The notes beneath the pieces are model-generated. The model worked only from the letters and a program-made list of their open reading frames with translations, made no database searches and had not been told where the DNA came from. A stretch of DNA of 5,307 nt, from positions 1 to 5,307 of the forward strand of contig JACZTW010000262.1 in the NCBI GenBank assembly GCA_022573485.1, in the 5' to 3' direction. Source of the DNA: Planctomycetota bacterium (GTDB taxonomy: Bacteria; Planctomycetota; Phycisphaerae; UBA1845; CAIVHJ01). The first letter of the stretch is position 1, and each line of letters begins with the position of its first letter. The position numbers were made by a program, and so were the translations under genes. Shown here piece after piece: positions 1 through 5,307 of the stretch.

Positions 1-2
1 GG

Positions 3-188
3 GAGCGCGAAGACCGACAAGAAAGCCTGACTGAACTGCTGAAGCAGATTCAACCCGAAACCTGGGATGACGGTGGCGGGCCCGGTACCATTACGGCTTT
101 CAGTAGCCAACTGGTGATTAGGCAGACGCTGGAAATGCACGAAGTGATCGGCGGGCGCTTCGCCTATACCAAGGATTTCTATCCGTAA
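3..188 (+). CDS. C-terminal tail of a secretin/STN-like protein (partial, 5' end outside window)
   Basis: An open frame enters from the left edge and ends at TAA 186-188, giving 61 residues. It contains the stretch IQPETWDDGGGPGTI followed by QLVIRQTLEMHEVI. I recognise the pattern 'P-[ED]-T-W-x-D-x-G-G-P-G-[ST]-I ... L-V-[IV]-x-Q-T-x-E-x-H' as the end of secretin- or STN-like repeat domains common in planctomycete envelope proteins. The last residues (GGRFAYTKDFYP) depart from the usual ending, which is normally a short helix of the 'LLxxLR' kind. The rest of the protein is outside the window, so its length, signal peptide and exact role cannot be judged. The gene is followed 23 bases later by a strong hairpin terminator and converges on the next gene. 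The frame is well supported by the motif; the family assignment is from memory and moderate. Confidence 0.6.
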   Translation, partial: EREDRQESLTELLKQIQPETWDDGGGPGTITAFSSQLVIRQTLEMHEVIGGRFAYTKDFYP

Positions 189-211
189 GCCGCCTGCAGA
201 CGTGAATCAAG

Positions 212-253
212 AGCGGATGCCGTGATGTTTGAATCGATCCGGCATCCGCTTTT
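212..253 (+). terminator. Intrinsic terminator between convergent genes
   Basis: An 11-bp perfect inverted repeat, AGCGGATGCCG (212-222) and CGGCATCCGCT (240-250), encloses a 17-base loop. On the + strand it runs directly into TTTT (250-253). It lies 23 bases after the stop of the partial left-hand gene and 12 bases from the stop of the minus-strand thioredoxin-fusion gene. It can therefore serve the left-hand gene directly and may also stop the convergent transcript, although the minus-strand exit (CTTGATTC) is less U-rich. Confidence 0.75.
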
Positions 254-265
254 CTATAGGGCCAA

Positions 266-2155
266 TCAGTTCTTCTTATCGCCCAGAAGCTCGTCGAGCT
301 TCTGCCGCAACGGTTCTCCGATCAGACCGACGGCGGCGATCTTGCCATCCTTGCCGACGAGGATCGTACACGGAATCGCACGCACGCCGAAGGCGGTGGA
401 CAACTCGTCGCCGCCGCTGTCGGGGCCGTAGACGTGATGCCATTCGAGTTGTTTGTCTTTGATGGTCCGCTCCAGCGCGGCTTTGTCGAAGTCACTGCTG
501 AGGCTCACGAGGAGGAAGTCATCCCGCTTGCCGAAATCGTCGCGGATGCGCTTCAGGGTCGGCAATTCCGCCATACAGGGTCCACACCAGGTCGCCCAGA
601 AATCGAGCAATACGATCTTGTTCTTGATCGTCTCCGGGCCAATCTGGATTCCGGCGAGCGTCTTCAGTTCGAGCGGCGGACACGGATCACCCACTTTCGC
701 CGAGCACAACGCGCCCGATCCGGAAGCATCACCGGGGGACCGCGCTTCGAGCGTAAACTCATAGTCATTCCGCTCCGCCGAAATGAGCTGATCGATCAGC
801 GCGCTGCGGTCGCGGGCGTAGATGCTGACCTTGAACTCATCCTTCGGCGCATCGAAGATCGTGAACCGGCCCTGCCCATCGGTGGCTGCGGAGGCTCGCA
901 ACGTTCGATAGTTCCTCCACTTCATGGCCTCTACTTCGGCGCCGGCGACGGGACTGCCCTCGGAATCCCGCACCAGTCCGGTGATGGTTCGGCCCGCACC
1001 GAGTGCGACGTTCACAATAGTCGGCTTGCCCGGAACAGTGGTCACGGTTCTCAGTTCCGGGGCGTATCCAGCGACGCTGACGGTCAGAACGGTCCGACCC
1101 GGGGGCAGGCTGCCGATCTGAAACTCGCCGGATACGTTGGCAAATGTGTACGGCGAGGAATAGTCCGGCGCTTCGCCTATGTCGATGCGGGCACCGTTGA
1201 GAACCTGGCCCGCGACGGCAGCGGTGATCTTGCCTTTCACGACGGCGGCCGGCATGAGGCGCCGGGTCTCGTGCAGTTCGAGCTGGTCTTCGGGGAACAA
1301 GACGCTGCGGTCGTACCGCCCGGTTGCGACGTAATCCGCGTGCGTGAGGCGCAGGAGCACCGTATCGGTCTCAAACGGAAGCTGTTTGAACGTGACTCGG
1401 CCTTCGGCGTCCGTTGTTGCGTTGCGATAGTCCTGGGCCGACTCGATGGCCATCTCGACGGCTACGCCCGCGACGGGTTGCTCCTTGTCATTCAGCACCG
1501 TCAGCTTCAGGATGCGTTCGGGCTTCAAGACGATGCGCACGAGACCTTGTGCCTCACCGACCGTCACTCGCACTTTCGACTTGCCATAGCCCTCAGCTTC
1601 GGCCGTCAATTGAACCGAACCGGGAATGAGATTCTTGAACTCGAAGCGGCCGGCCTCGTCGGTGGTTGTTGCGTCCCTGCGGTACATCGTCTCGAGCAGG
1701 ACCGTGGTGCCGGCGACCGGATTGTCCTCCAGGAACTCGCGCACTTCGCCGGCCACCGACAGCGCCCCTTTAAGCATTACGTCAACGAAGGGTTCCAAGT
1801 CATCTTCTTCGATGGTGATTTCCGCCAGATGATCAACAAACCCTTCGCGCGTAATCTTGATCTTGAAGCTGCCCGGGTGTTCGCCCGTCAGTTTGAGCGT
1901 GAAATCCCCGTAGTGATCGGTCTGCACCTTTCCAGTAACCGACGGATCAGCCTTCTTGGTAATCTCGACCGTGCTGTTCTCAACGCCACGTCCCAAAGCG
2001 TCGAAGACTTGCCCCTGGATGGTCGTGAAAACCTGGGGTTCGGGCTCATCCGCGGCGGCGTTTTCGTTGGCCGGCGGCGGCGGATCGGGCGACTCCTGCG
2101 CGAAGGCCGGTGCGGCAGCGAGTGTCAACAGCAAGAAGAAGCGACTTCCGTACAT
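266..2155 (-). CDS. Secreted multi-domain protein: carboxypeptidase-regulatory-like repeats fused to a TlpA/ResA-type thioredoxin
   Basis: The 629-residue product starts with a signal peptide (MYGSRFFLLLTLAAAPAFA, cleavage likely after residue 19), then an acidic, Pro-rich linker (20-40). About five carboxypeptidase-regulatory-like beta-sandwich domains follow, roughly 43-128, 131-210, 213-300, 303-387 and 388-472. Several show the family pattern 'G.V.d..G.Pv.ga.V......t.aT.d..G.F....l..G...l...a.GY'. Residues 488-627 form a thioredoxin-fold domain with the entry motif VGDPCPPLEL, active site FWATWCGPC (Cys524 and Cys527) and a probable cis-proline at Pro595 (RAIPCTIL). The family reduces or exchanges disulfides outside the cytoplasm; its substrate here is unknown. 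Extra cysteines occur at 484, 492 and 596. The start ATG (2153-2155) lies 7 bases after a GGGGG that may serve as a weak ribosome site. The antiporter gene ends 36 bases upstream, suggesting an operon. The domain assignment is strong; the precise function is not determined. Confidence 0.93.
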   Translation of the reverse strand: MYGSRFFLLLTLAAAPAFAQESPDPPPPANENAAADEPEPQVFTTIQGQVFDALGRGVENSTVEITKKADPSVTGKVQTDHYGDFTLKLTGEHPGSFKIKITREGFVDHLAEITIEEDDLEPFVDVMLKGALSVAGEVREFLEDNPVAGTTVLLETMYRRDATTTDEAGRFEFKNLIPGSVQLTAEAEGYGKSKVRVTVGEAQGLVRIVLKPERILKLTVLNDKEQPVAGVAVEMAIESAQDYRNATTDAEGRVTFKQLPFETDTVLLRLTHADYVATGRYDRSVLFPEDQLELHETRRLMPAAVVKGKITAAVAGQVLNGARIDIGEAPDYSSPYTFANVSGEFQIGSLPPGRTVLTVSVAGYAPELRTVTTVPGKPTIVNVALGAGRTITGLVRDSEGSPVAGAEVEAMKWRNYRTLRASAATDGQGRFTIFDAPKDEFKVSIYARDRSALIDQLISAERNDYEFTLEARSPGDASGSGALCSAKVGDPCPPLELKTLAGIQIGPETIKNKIVLLDFWATWCGPCMAELPTLKRIRDDFGKRDDFLLVSLSSDFDKAALERTIKDKQLEWHHVYGPDSGGDELSTAFGVRAIPCTILVGKDGKIAAVGLIGEPLRQKLDELLGDKKN

Positions 2156-2191
2156 TGCTTGGCCCCCAACGATCCATTCTGCGATCGATGC

Positions 2192-3271
2192 TTACCTTAG
2201 CAAGATATACATGCCCACCAAATATATCACGCCGATCAAGACCGAATCAATTCCGAAGTGGAATAATCGCCGTTTGGTGCGATAGACGAGCCCGGCGACG
2301 GCCACGCCCGTGATAAGGATCGCGAACAGGCCGGCGACGGTGTGCCCCTGCACGGCGAAGTTGGCGGGGTCCATGAGCATCGACTGTCCATTCAACAGCG
2401 AGAAGACCTTCAAAATGGGGATCACCGCGATGTTGAACATATTGCTGCCGAAGATGTTGCCGAGCGCCAGATCGACCTGTCCAATCCGGACGGCGGTGAT
2501 GCTGGTTACTATCTCGGGCAGTGAAGTGGCCGCCGCCAGAAAGAAAACACCGACGAATGTCGCGCCCAGCGTCCGCCCGCCCAGCAATCCGATCGGATGG
2601 TCTTGCAGGACGTCGGCGGTGCGCGTCAGCCAGATGGTCACGACGATCAGAATCACCGACAGAATCGCAAATGAAATATAGATTCGACGTACCTGCGGAT
2701 CCATGGTCTTGGCGAGCGCTTTCTGCTCACCATTCTGAAGCTGCTGCTCAAAGCGGAAGCTGAGGCGCATGCAGGCGACGTACGCGCCTGCGAGCAGGAC
2801 GCAGAGGCCCGCTTCCATGACCTCCGGCGACACGTGTGAATCCGCATCGGCTGCCTGCTGCACCAGTGTCATGCCCAGCACCGCCAGCGCGATCAATACG
2901 ATGCCCATCGAGGAACTCAGGCTGTGCGATGGGTTCGCCACCCGCAGGACCGTGCCGCTGCGCATCAGGCCGTCCAAAATGACGATGATCGCCACATTGA
3001 ACATACAACTGCCGAAGATGTTTCCGAAAGCCAGATCGGGTTGCCCGATGGTGACGGCGGTTCCGCCCGTGACCACTTCGGGCAGCGAGGTGATTCCCGC
3101 CAGAAGCAAAAGGCCGACCCACGCCTTGCCCAGATTCAGAATGTCGCTGATTCTGTCCGCCAGGCGAGTGAGGCGCGCCCCCGCCATTGAAATGATCAAG
3201 CCGCACAGGATCAACTCGGCAAAAATAGCCCAGGTTGGGAGGTCGGCACCGAACAACCACTCTGCAAACAT
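2192..3271 (-). CDS. Sodium/calcium exchanger-family (CaCA) membrane antiporter
   Basis: This 359-residue integral membrane protein should exchange Ca2+ for Na+ or H+ across the inner membrane. It shows the two inverted alpha-repeats that define the CaCA superfamily. The first has TSLPE at 61-65 and GNIFGSCMFN at 83-92; the second has TSLPE at 249-253 and GNIFGSNMFN at 271-280. By analogy with archaeal NCX_Mj, the ion-binding residues would be Ser62, Glu65, Ser88, Asn92 and Ser250, Glu253, Ser276, Asn280. About ten hydrophobic segments are visible, near 11-31, 50-72, 80-103, 119-140, 152-170, 197-217, 234-262, 268-293, 310-330 and 339-358. A short charged loop (171-196) links the two halves, with no large regulatory Ca2+-binding domain, as is usual for bacterial members of this length. 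The ATG (3269-3271) has GAGG nine bases upstream (complement of 3281-3284), which supports the start. It is the first gene of a probable two-gene operon. Ion selectivity cannot be read from sequence. Confidence 0.93.
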   Translation of the reverse strand: MFAEWLFGADLPTWAIFAELILCGLIISMAGARLTRLADRISDILNLGKAWVGLLLLAGITSLPEVVTGGTAVTIGQPDLAFGNIFGSCMFNVAIIVILDGLMRSGTVLRVANPSHSLSSSMGIVLIALAVLGMTLVQQAADADSHVSPEVMEAGLCVLLAGAYVACMRLSFRFEQQLQNGEQKALAKTMDPQVRRIYISFAILSVILIVVTIWLTRTADVLQDHPIGLLGGRTLGATFVGVFFLAAATSLPEIVTSITAVRIGQVDLALGNIFGSNMFNIAVIPILKVFSLLNGQSMLMDPANFAVQGHTVAGLFAILITGVAVAGLVYRTKRRLFHFGIDSVLIGVIYLVGMYILLR

Positions 3272-3280
3272 CGAGCCTAT

Positions 3281-3284
3281 CCTC
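3281..3284 (-). promoter_or_regulatory. Ribosome binding site of the antiporter gene
   Basis: On the minus strand GAGG is followed by nine bases and then the ATG at 3271-3269. This fixes the antiporter start. A 10-bp palindrome, GTCTCGAGAC (3285-3294), lies immediately upstream in the leader and could form local structure next to the site, but nothing shows that it is regulatory. Confidence 0.55.
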
Positions 3285-3324
3285 GTCTCGAGACCGAGAG
3301 CCGATCGACGACCGGCGGGAGGGC

Positions 3325-3354
3325 ATTATACCCGGCGCAGCCGAGCCGAACCAA
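3325..3354 (-). promoter_or_regulatory. Sigma70-type promoter for the antiporter/thioredoxin-fusion operon
   Basis: On the minus strand a perfect TATAAT -10 box (complement of 3325-3330) follows GCCGGG. A weak -35 candidate, TTGGTT (complement of 3349-3354), lies 18 bases further upstream. Transcription would start near base 3318 and give a leader of about 45-50 bases before the antiporter ATG. The -10 match is exact, but the -35 matches the consensus in only three of six positions, so the promoter is inferred from one good box and a correct location. Confidence 0.5.
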
Positions 3355-3476
3355 TTCCAATTTGGCGGCTAGATTCTACTGCCTGAAGTGTGGCCGATCT
3401 GATCCTGGCGGGGGCGCAGGGGTGCATCAACTTATGCATCAAGGAGCACTTGGCTCTGTCTGAAGACTCGGATTCT

Positions 3477-3563
3477 CTCAAGGAGCCGCGGGTTTTAACC
3501 CGCGCGAGGCCTCGCGCAGACTCCCGACAAGTCGGGATTTCATTCCGTCTGCGGCTCCTTGGG
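3477..3563. repeat. Nested inverted repeat able to form a four-way cloverleaf-like fold
   Basis: The outer stem pairs 3477-3486 with 3554-3563 (CTCAAGGAGC / GCTCCTTGGG, ten pairs with one G-T). Directly inside lies hairpin A (3487-3493 with 3498-3504, seven pairs, loop TTTA). Next is a small hairpin B (3505-3514, palindrome CGAGGCCTCG). Stem C follows (3515-3521 with 3547-3553, seven pairs), topped by hairpin D (3522-3528 with 3531-3537, TCCCGAC/GTCGGGA) and nine unpaired bases. No unpaired base separates the arms at the junction. It is not a tRNA: the stem lengths are wrong and no TPsiC sequence is present. The GC-rich hairpin arms resemble dispersed intergenic repeats of the REP/MITE kind. 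A TTTT at 3566-3569 means it could also end a + strand transcript. A structured RNA is a further possibility. Confidence 0.7.
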
Positions 3564-3862
3564 TGTTTTCAAGCAAACCCGGATTTCCCAGATGCAGTTA
3601 TCCTGGATGGCATGATACGTGCGGGTGCCGCGCGAGTTGTTCGCGGCGATCCTTGAGCGGATTCAGCGGTTTGGTGTGCCGCTGCCGTTGGTGCAGCGAG
3701 GCTGAGTGTCGCGAAAGGCGAAGAACATGGCGATCTCAGACAGGAGGCAATTGCTGCTGCGCCATGGAGCGGGCAAACGCTCCCGTAGCACTCTGGCAAG
3801 CGGGAACGCGTCGGATTTGGCGTTCAAGCACAGGCAATTGTCGTCAGCATGGTCATTCGGCT

Positions 3863-3890
3863 TTGAGATTGGGCCAGAATCCGGCAGAAT
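3863..3890 (+). promoter_or_regulatory. Candidate promoter for the 3957-5159 gene
   Basis: TTGAGA (3863-3868, five of six to the -35 consensus) is followed after 16 bases by CAGAAT (3885-3890, four of six to the -10 consensus). The expected start of transcription, near 3897, would leave a leader of about 60-80 bases. Such matches arise by chance in a region of this size, so this is only the best candidate seen. Confidence 0.25.
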
Positions 3891-3956
3891 TGCGACTTTG
3901 CAGTCGGCAAATAGGAAATCCCAGATACTCGCTTTGCCATGGCCGAATGACGTACT

Positions 3957-5159
3957 ATGATGAAACGAGAGCAGCAAATGGGAAAGCCCCTAGCAAAAGT
4001 CGTTTCTGCCTGCGCCGCTTCCGCGAGGGCACGCCGTTTCATCTGGGCAGGGTGTTTGACGCTCTGCTGGGCCGGTTCAGTCGCAGCGCCAACCGCGAAC
4101 TGCGCCCCCAGCACGCTGGGTGATGATGCCGAGGATACTGAGAAGGCGACGTTGCGGGCGCGGCGTTTCAAATCGCTCACCGAGGCGGTCGCTCGCGGCG
4201 CAGAGCTTTTGGGCACTGAGGCCGGCGCTCGTTACGCAGTGATCGTATACGCCGTCTCAGCGCACGATAATCGCCCCCTCCACGCCCGCGCCAACCTCTA
4301 CTTCGTCGGTACGGGTCGGTGCGGCCACATTCCCGGCCACGCGTCCAGCGACGAAGTCGTTCTGCAGCCCGTGCGCCTCTTGCGGGGCACGCAGCCCGTT
4401 GAGCTACGCGTCGTCGCGGACGGGTACGAGCGGTTGGCGCGAAAGGGCATGCTTCGCCTGGGAGAGCTCGCTATCTGGGACGATTTCGTTCTCTCGCCGC
4501 TCACCGCCTCCTCGGCAGCCGCCGTCGTGGGCCGCGTCTGGCTCGAAGATGAGGCCGTCGATCTCGAAGGACTTGCCATTTACGTCGATGGTGAAGCGCT
4601 GGCCATCGCCGACGCCTCAGGCTACTTTGTGGCCGAACCCGTCAGCCCGGGCAAGGTCAACATCTCCACCCACAAACCTGGGTTCTCGGGCCTGTATGCT
4701 GAAGTGACCGTCCGCCCGCGCGATGAAGTCACGGTCGAGCTGAACGGCTATCGCCGGCGCTTCGCCCACGTGCGCTGGGCCTATCAGCCCGACGGCACGC
4801 ACAGCTTCGAGGGCGATGTGCTTGTTGGTACGGCTACGTTGTCGAGCGGCAAGTTGTCGCGGGTGAGCTTTATTGAAGGCTTCGAGCAGGTCGGCAGGCA
4901 CAGCGATTTTCTCATCAGACAAGAGGAAGACCGCCTGGTCCTCAACCACTTCGACGTGTCCGGCCCCCAAAGACCTGCGTCGATCCAGATGAAGGACACG
5001 CCCTTTGATCGACTCTTTGAAGCACCCAACTCGGGCTATGACCGCAAGAAAAAGACCCTCCACCCCGGCGATGTGTTCCTCTTCCGCTGCTATGACGGCA
5101 AGCATTACGCCATGATGGAAGTTCTCGAAATCACCGATCAGCCAGCTCAAGAAAAATAA
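3957..5159 (+). CDS. Secreted protein of unknown function with carboxypeptidase-regulatory-like domains
   Basis: I do not recognise this 400-residue protein. A positively charged segment (RARRF, 24-28) and hydrophobic run (about 28-44, FIWAGCLTLCWAGSVAA) indicate a signal peptide, probably cut after the VAA at 42-44. Two beta-rich segments follow. Residues 92-181 contain VELRVVADGYERLA. Residues 187-262 run from VVGRVWLEDEAVDLEGLAIY through ADASGYFVAEPVSPGKVNIS, which fits the carboxypeptidase-regulatory-like pattern. The region 264-394 matches nothing I can name; it ends in LHPGDVFLFRCYDGKHYAMM, a likely beta-hairpin. The track start ATG at 3957 has no clear ribosome site. The in-frame ATG at 3978 is preceded by GAGAG (3967-3971) at six bases, so a 393-residue product from there is more likely. 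It is probably exported; I infer an envelope or extracellular structural or binding role only weakly. Confidence 0.82.
   Translation: MMKREQQMGKPLAKVVSACAASARARRFIWAGCLTLCWAGSVAAPTANCAPSTLGDDAEDTEKATLRARRFKSLTEAVARGAELLGTEAGARYAVIVYAVSAHDNRPLHARANLYFVGTGRCGHIPGHASSDEVVLQPVRLLRGTQPVELRVVADGYERLARKGMLRLGELAIWDDFVLSPLTASSAAAVVGRVWLEDEAVDLEGLAIYVDGEALAIADASGYFVAEPVSPGKVNISTHKPGFSGLYAEVTVRPRDEVTVELNGYRRRFAHVRWAYQPDGTHSFEGDVLVGTATLSSGKLSRVSFIEGFEQVGRHSDFLIRQEEDRLVLNHFDVSGPQRPASIQMKDTPFDRLFEAPNSGYDRKKKTLHPGDVFLFRCYDGKHYAMMEVLEITDQPAQEK
3967..3971 (+). promoter_or_regulatory. Ribosome binding site favouring the internal start at 3978
   Basis: GAGAG is followed by six bases and then ATG at 3978-3980, the eighth codon of the longest frame. 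No comparable purine-rich site precedes ATG 3957. Starting at 3978 also places the charged segment and hydrophobic run of the signal peptide nearer the N-terminus, as expected. Confidence 0.45.
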
Positions 5160-5307
5160 CGACGTCAGGCAAGCGAGTACCCGCCCCTTCTGGCAGGATC
5201 CCGCCAGTGCAGCTCGCAGATTCGGCCGAGTCTGGCGAGCCGTGGCGCTGTCTCAACCTAGATTGACTCAACGATCAGGCGCCAAGTTATGAGACTGGGT
5301 GAGGGGC
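5160..5307. other. Downstream intergenic segment with a weak hairpin
   Basis: No gene is visible after the stop at 5157-5159. A five-pair hairpin, CTGGC (5190-5194) with GCCAG (5203-5207), lies 30 bases after the stop. It could help end transcription, but no T-run follows it, so I do not call it a terminator. An ATG at 5289 opens a frame that leaves the window after six codons and cannot be judged. Confidence 0.4.

Larger units (their letters stand above)
3364..3956. other. Long intergenic region with no supportable gene
   Basis: About 590 bases lie between the operon promoter and the next gene. Open frames here (88 residues at 3390-3656, 84 at 3706-3960, 104 on the minus strand at 3663-3977) show no recognisable domain and low-complexity composition; the first runs straight through the nested repeat. 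A tract at 3616-3702 reads YVRVPRELFAAILERI and continues in protein-like fashion to a TGA, but has a stop just upstream, so it may be a gene remnant. Short repeats are visible: TGCATCAA at 3423 and 3435, TCAAGGAGC at 3439 and 3478, AGGCAATTG at 3745 and 3832, and a small hairpin GGAGCG/CGCTCC at 3766-3783. The main structure is the nested repeat at 3477-3563, listed separately. Confidence 0.5.

Noticed and set aside
434..2200. A 588-residue open frame on the + strand opposite the thioredoxin-fusion gene
   Set aside because: It lies fully antisense to a gene with a signal peptide, repeated domains and a WCGPC active site. Its own product has no recognisable domain and is rich in Arg, Asp and Gly, typical of an antisense shadow in GC-rich DNA.
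3477..3563. Possible tRNA or tRNA-like gene, given the cloverleaf-like fold
   Set aside because: The outer stem is ten pairs, the arms do not match D, anticodon and T arms, and no GGTTCRA-type T-loop sequence is present.
3390..3656. An 88-residue frame on the + strand
   Set aside because: It runs through the whole nested inverted repeat at 3477-3563, so its openness is better explained by base composition than by coding.
3706..3960. An 84-residue frame (GTG start) whose TGA overlaps the ATG at 3957 by four bases, suggesting translational coupling
   Set aside because: The product has no recognisable domain and a Ser/Arg-rich, low-information composition. The GAGG upstream is only four bases from the GTG, and the better start of the next gene is 3978, which removes the overlap. 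Kept only as a possibility.
4617..5150. A 177-residue minus-strand frame opposite the 3957-5159 gene
   Set aside because: It is antisense to a better-supported gene with a signal peptide and beta-sandwich pattern, and has no domain of its own.
5263..5293. TTGACT followed by TATGAG as a promoter at the right edge
   Set aside because: The spacer would be 19 bases and the -10 box matches in only four positions. The downstream gene, if any, is outside the window.

Overview
The window looks like a chromosomal segment from a planctomycete-type bacterium (Planctomycetota). This rests on the first partial gene, whose tail carries the 'PETWDDGGGPGTI...LVIRQT...H' signature that I associate with secretin/STN-like proteins of that phylum. 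It also fits the two large secreted proteins built from carboxypeptidase-regulatory-like beta-sandwich domains. GC content is moderately high throughout. The assignment is inference from motifs, not from any database search.

Layout. (1) Bases 3-188, + strand: the C-terminal tail of a gene that begins outside the window, followed by an 11-bp perfect hairpin with a short T-run (212-253), a convincing terminator. (2) Bases 266-3271, - strand: a probable two-gene operon. It is read from a TATAAT-type promoter (3325-3354) through a Ca2+/Na+ antiporter of the CaCA superfamily (3271 to 2192). After only 36 bases it enters a secreted 629-residue protein with about five carboxypeptidase-regulatory-like domains and a C-terminal TlpA/ResA-type thioredoxin domain (2155 to 266). 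(3) Bases about 3364-3956: roughly 590 bases with no gene I can support. Its striking content is a nested inverted repeat (3477-3563) in which almost every base can be paired into a four-way, cloverleaf-like fold. (4) Bases 3957-5159, + strand: a secreted protein of 400 residues (or 393 from a better-supported start) that I cannot name. It has two beta-sandwich-like domains and an unrecognised C-terminal module. (5) Bases 5160-5307: non-coding, with a weak hairpin.

How the genes may work together. The antiporter and the thioredoxin fusion are probably co-transcribed. One sits in the inner membrane and the other is exported and likely acts in the periplasm or on the cell surface, so a shared cell-envelope role is possible, but the sequence alone does not show a biochemical link. 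The 3957-5159 protein is divergently oriented from the operon and separated from it by the repeat-bearing region. No mobile-element genes, CRISPR array, rRNA or tRNA were found. The most unusual items are the cloverleaf-like repeat and the extra cysteines around the thioredoxin active site.
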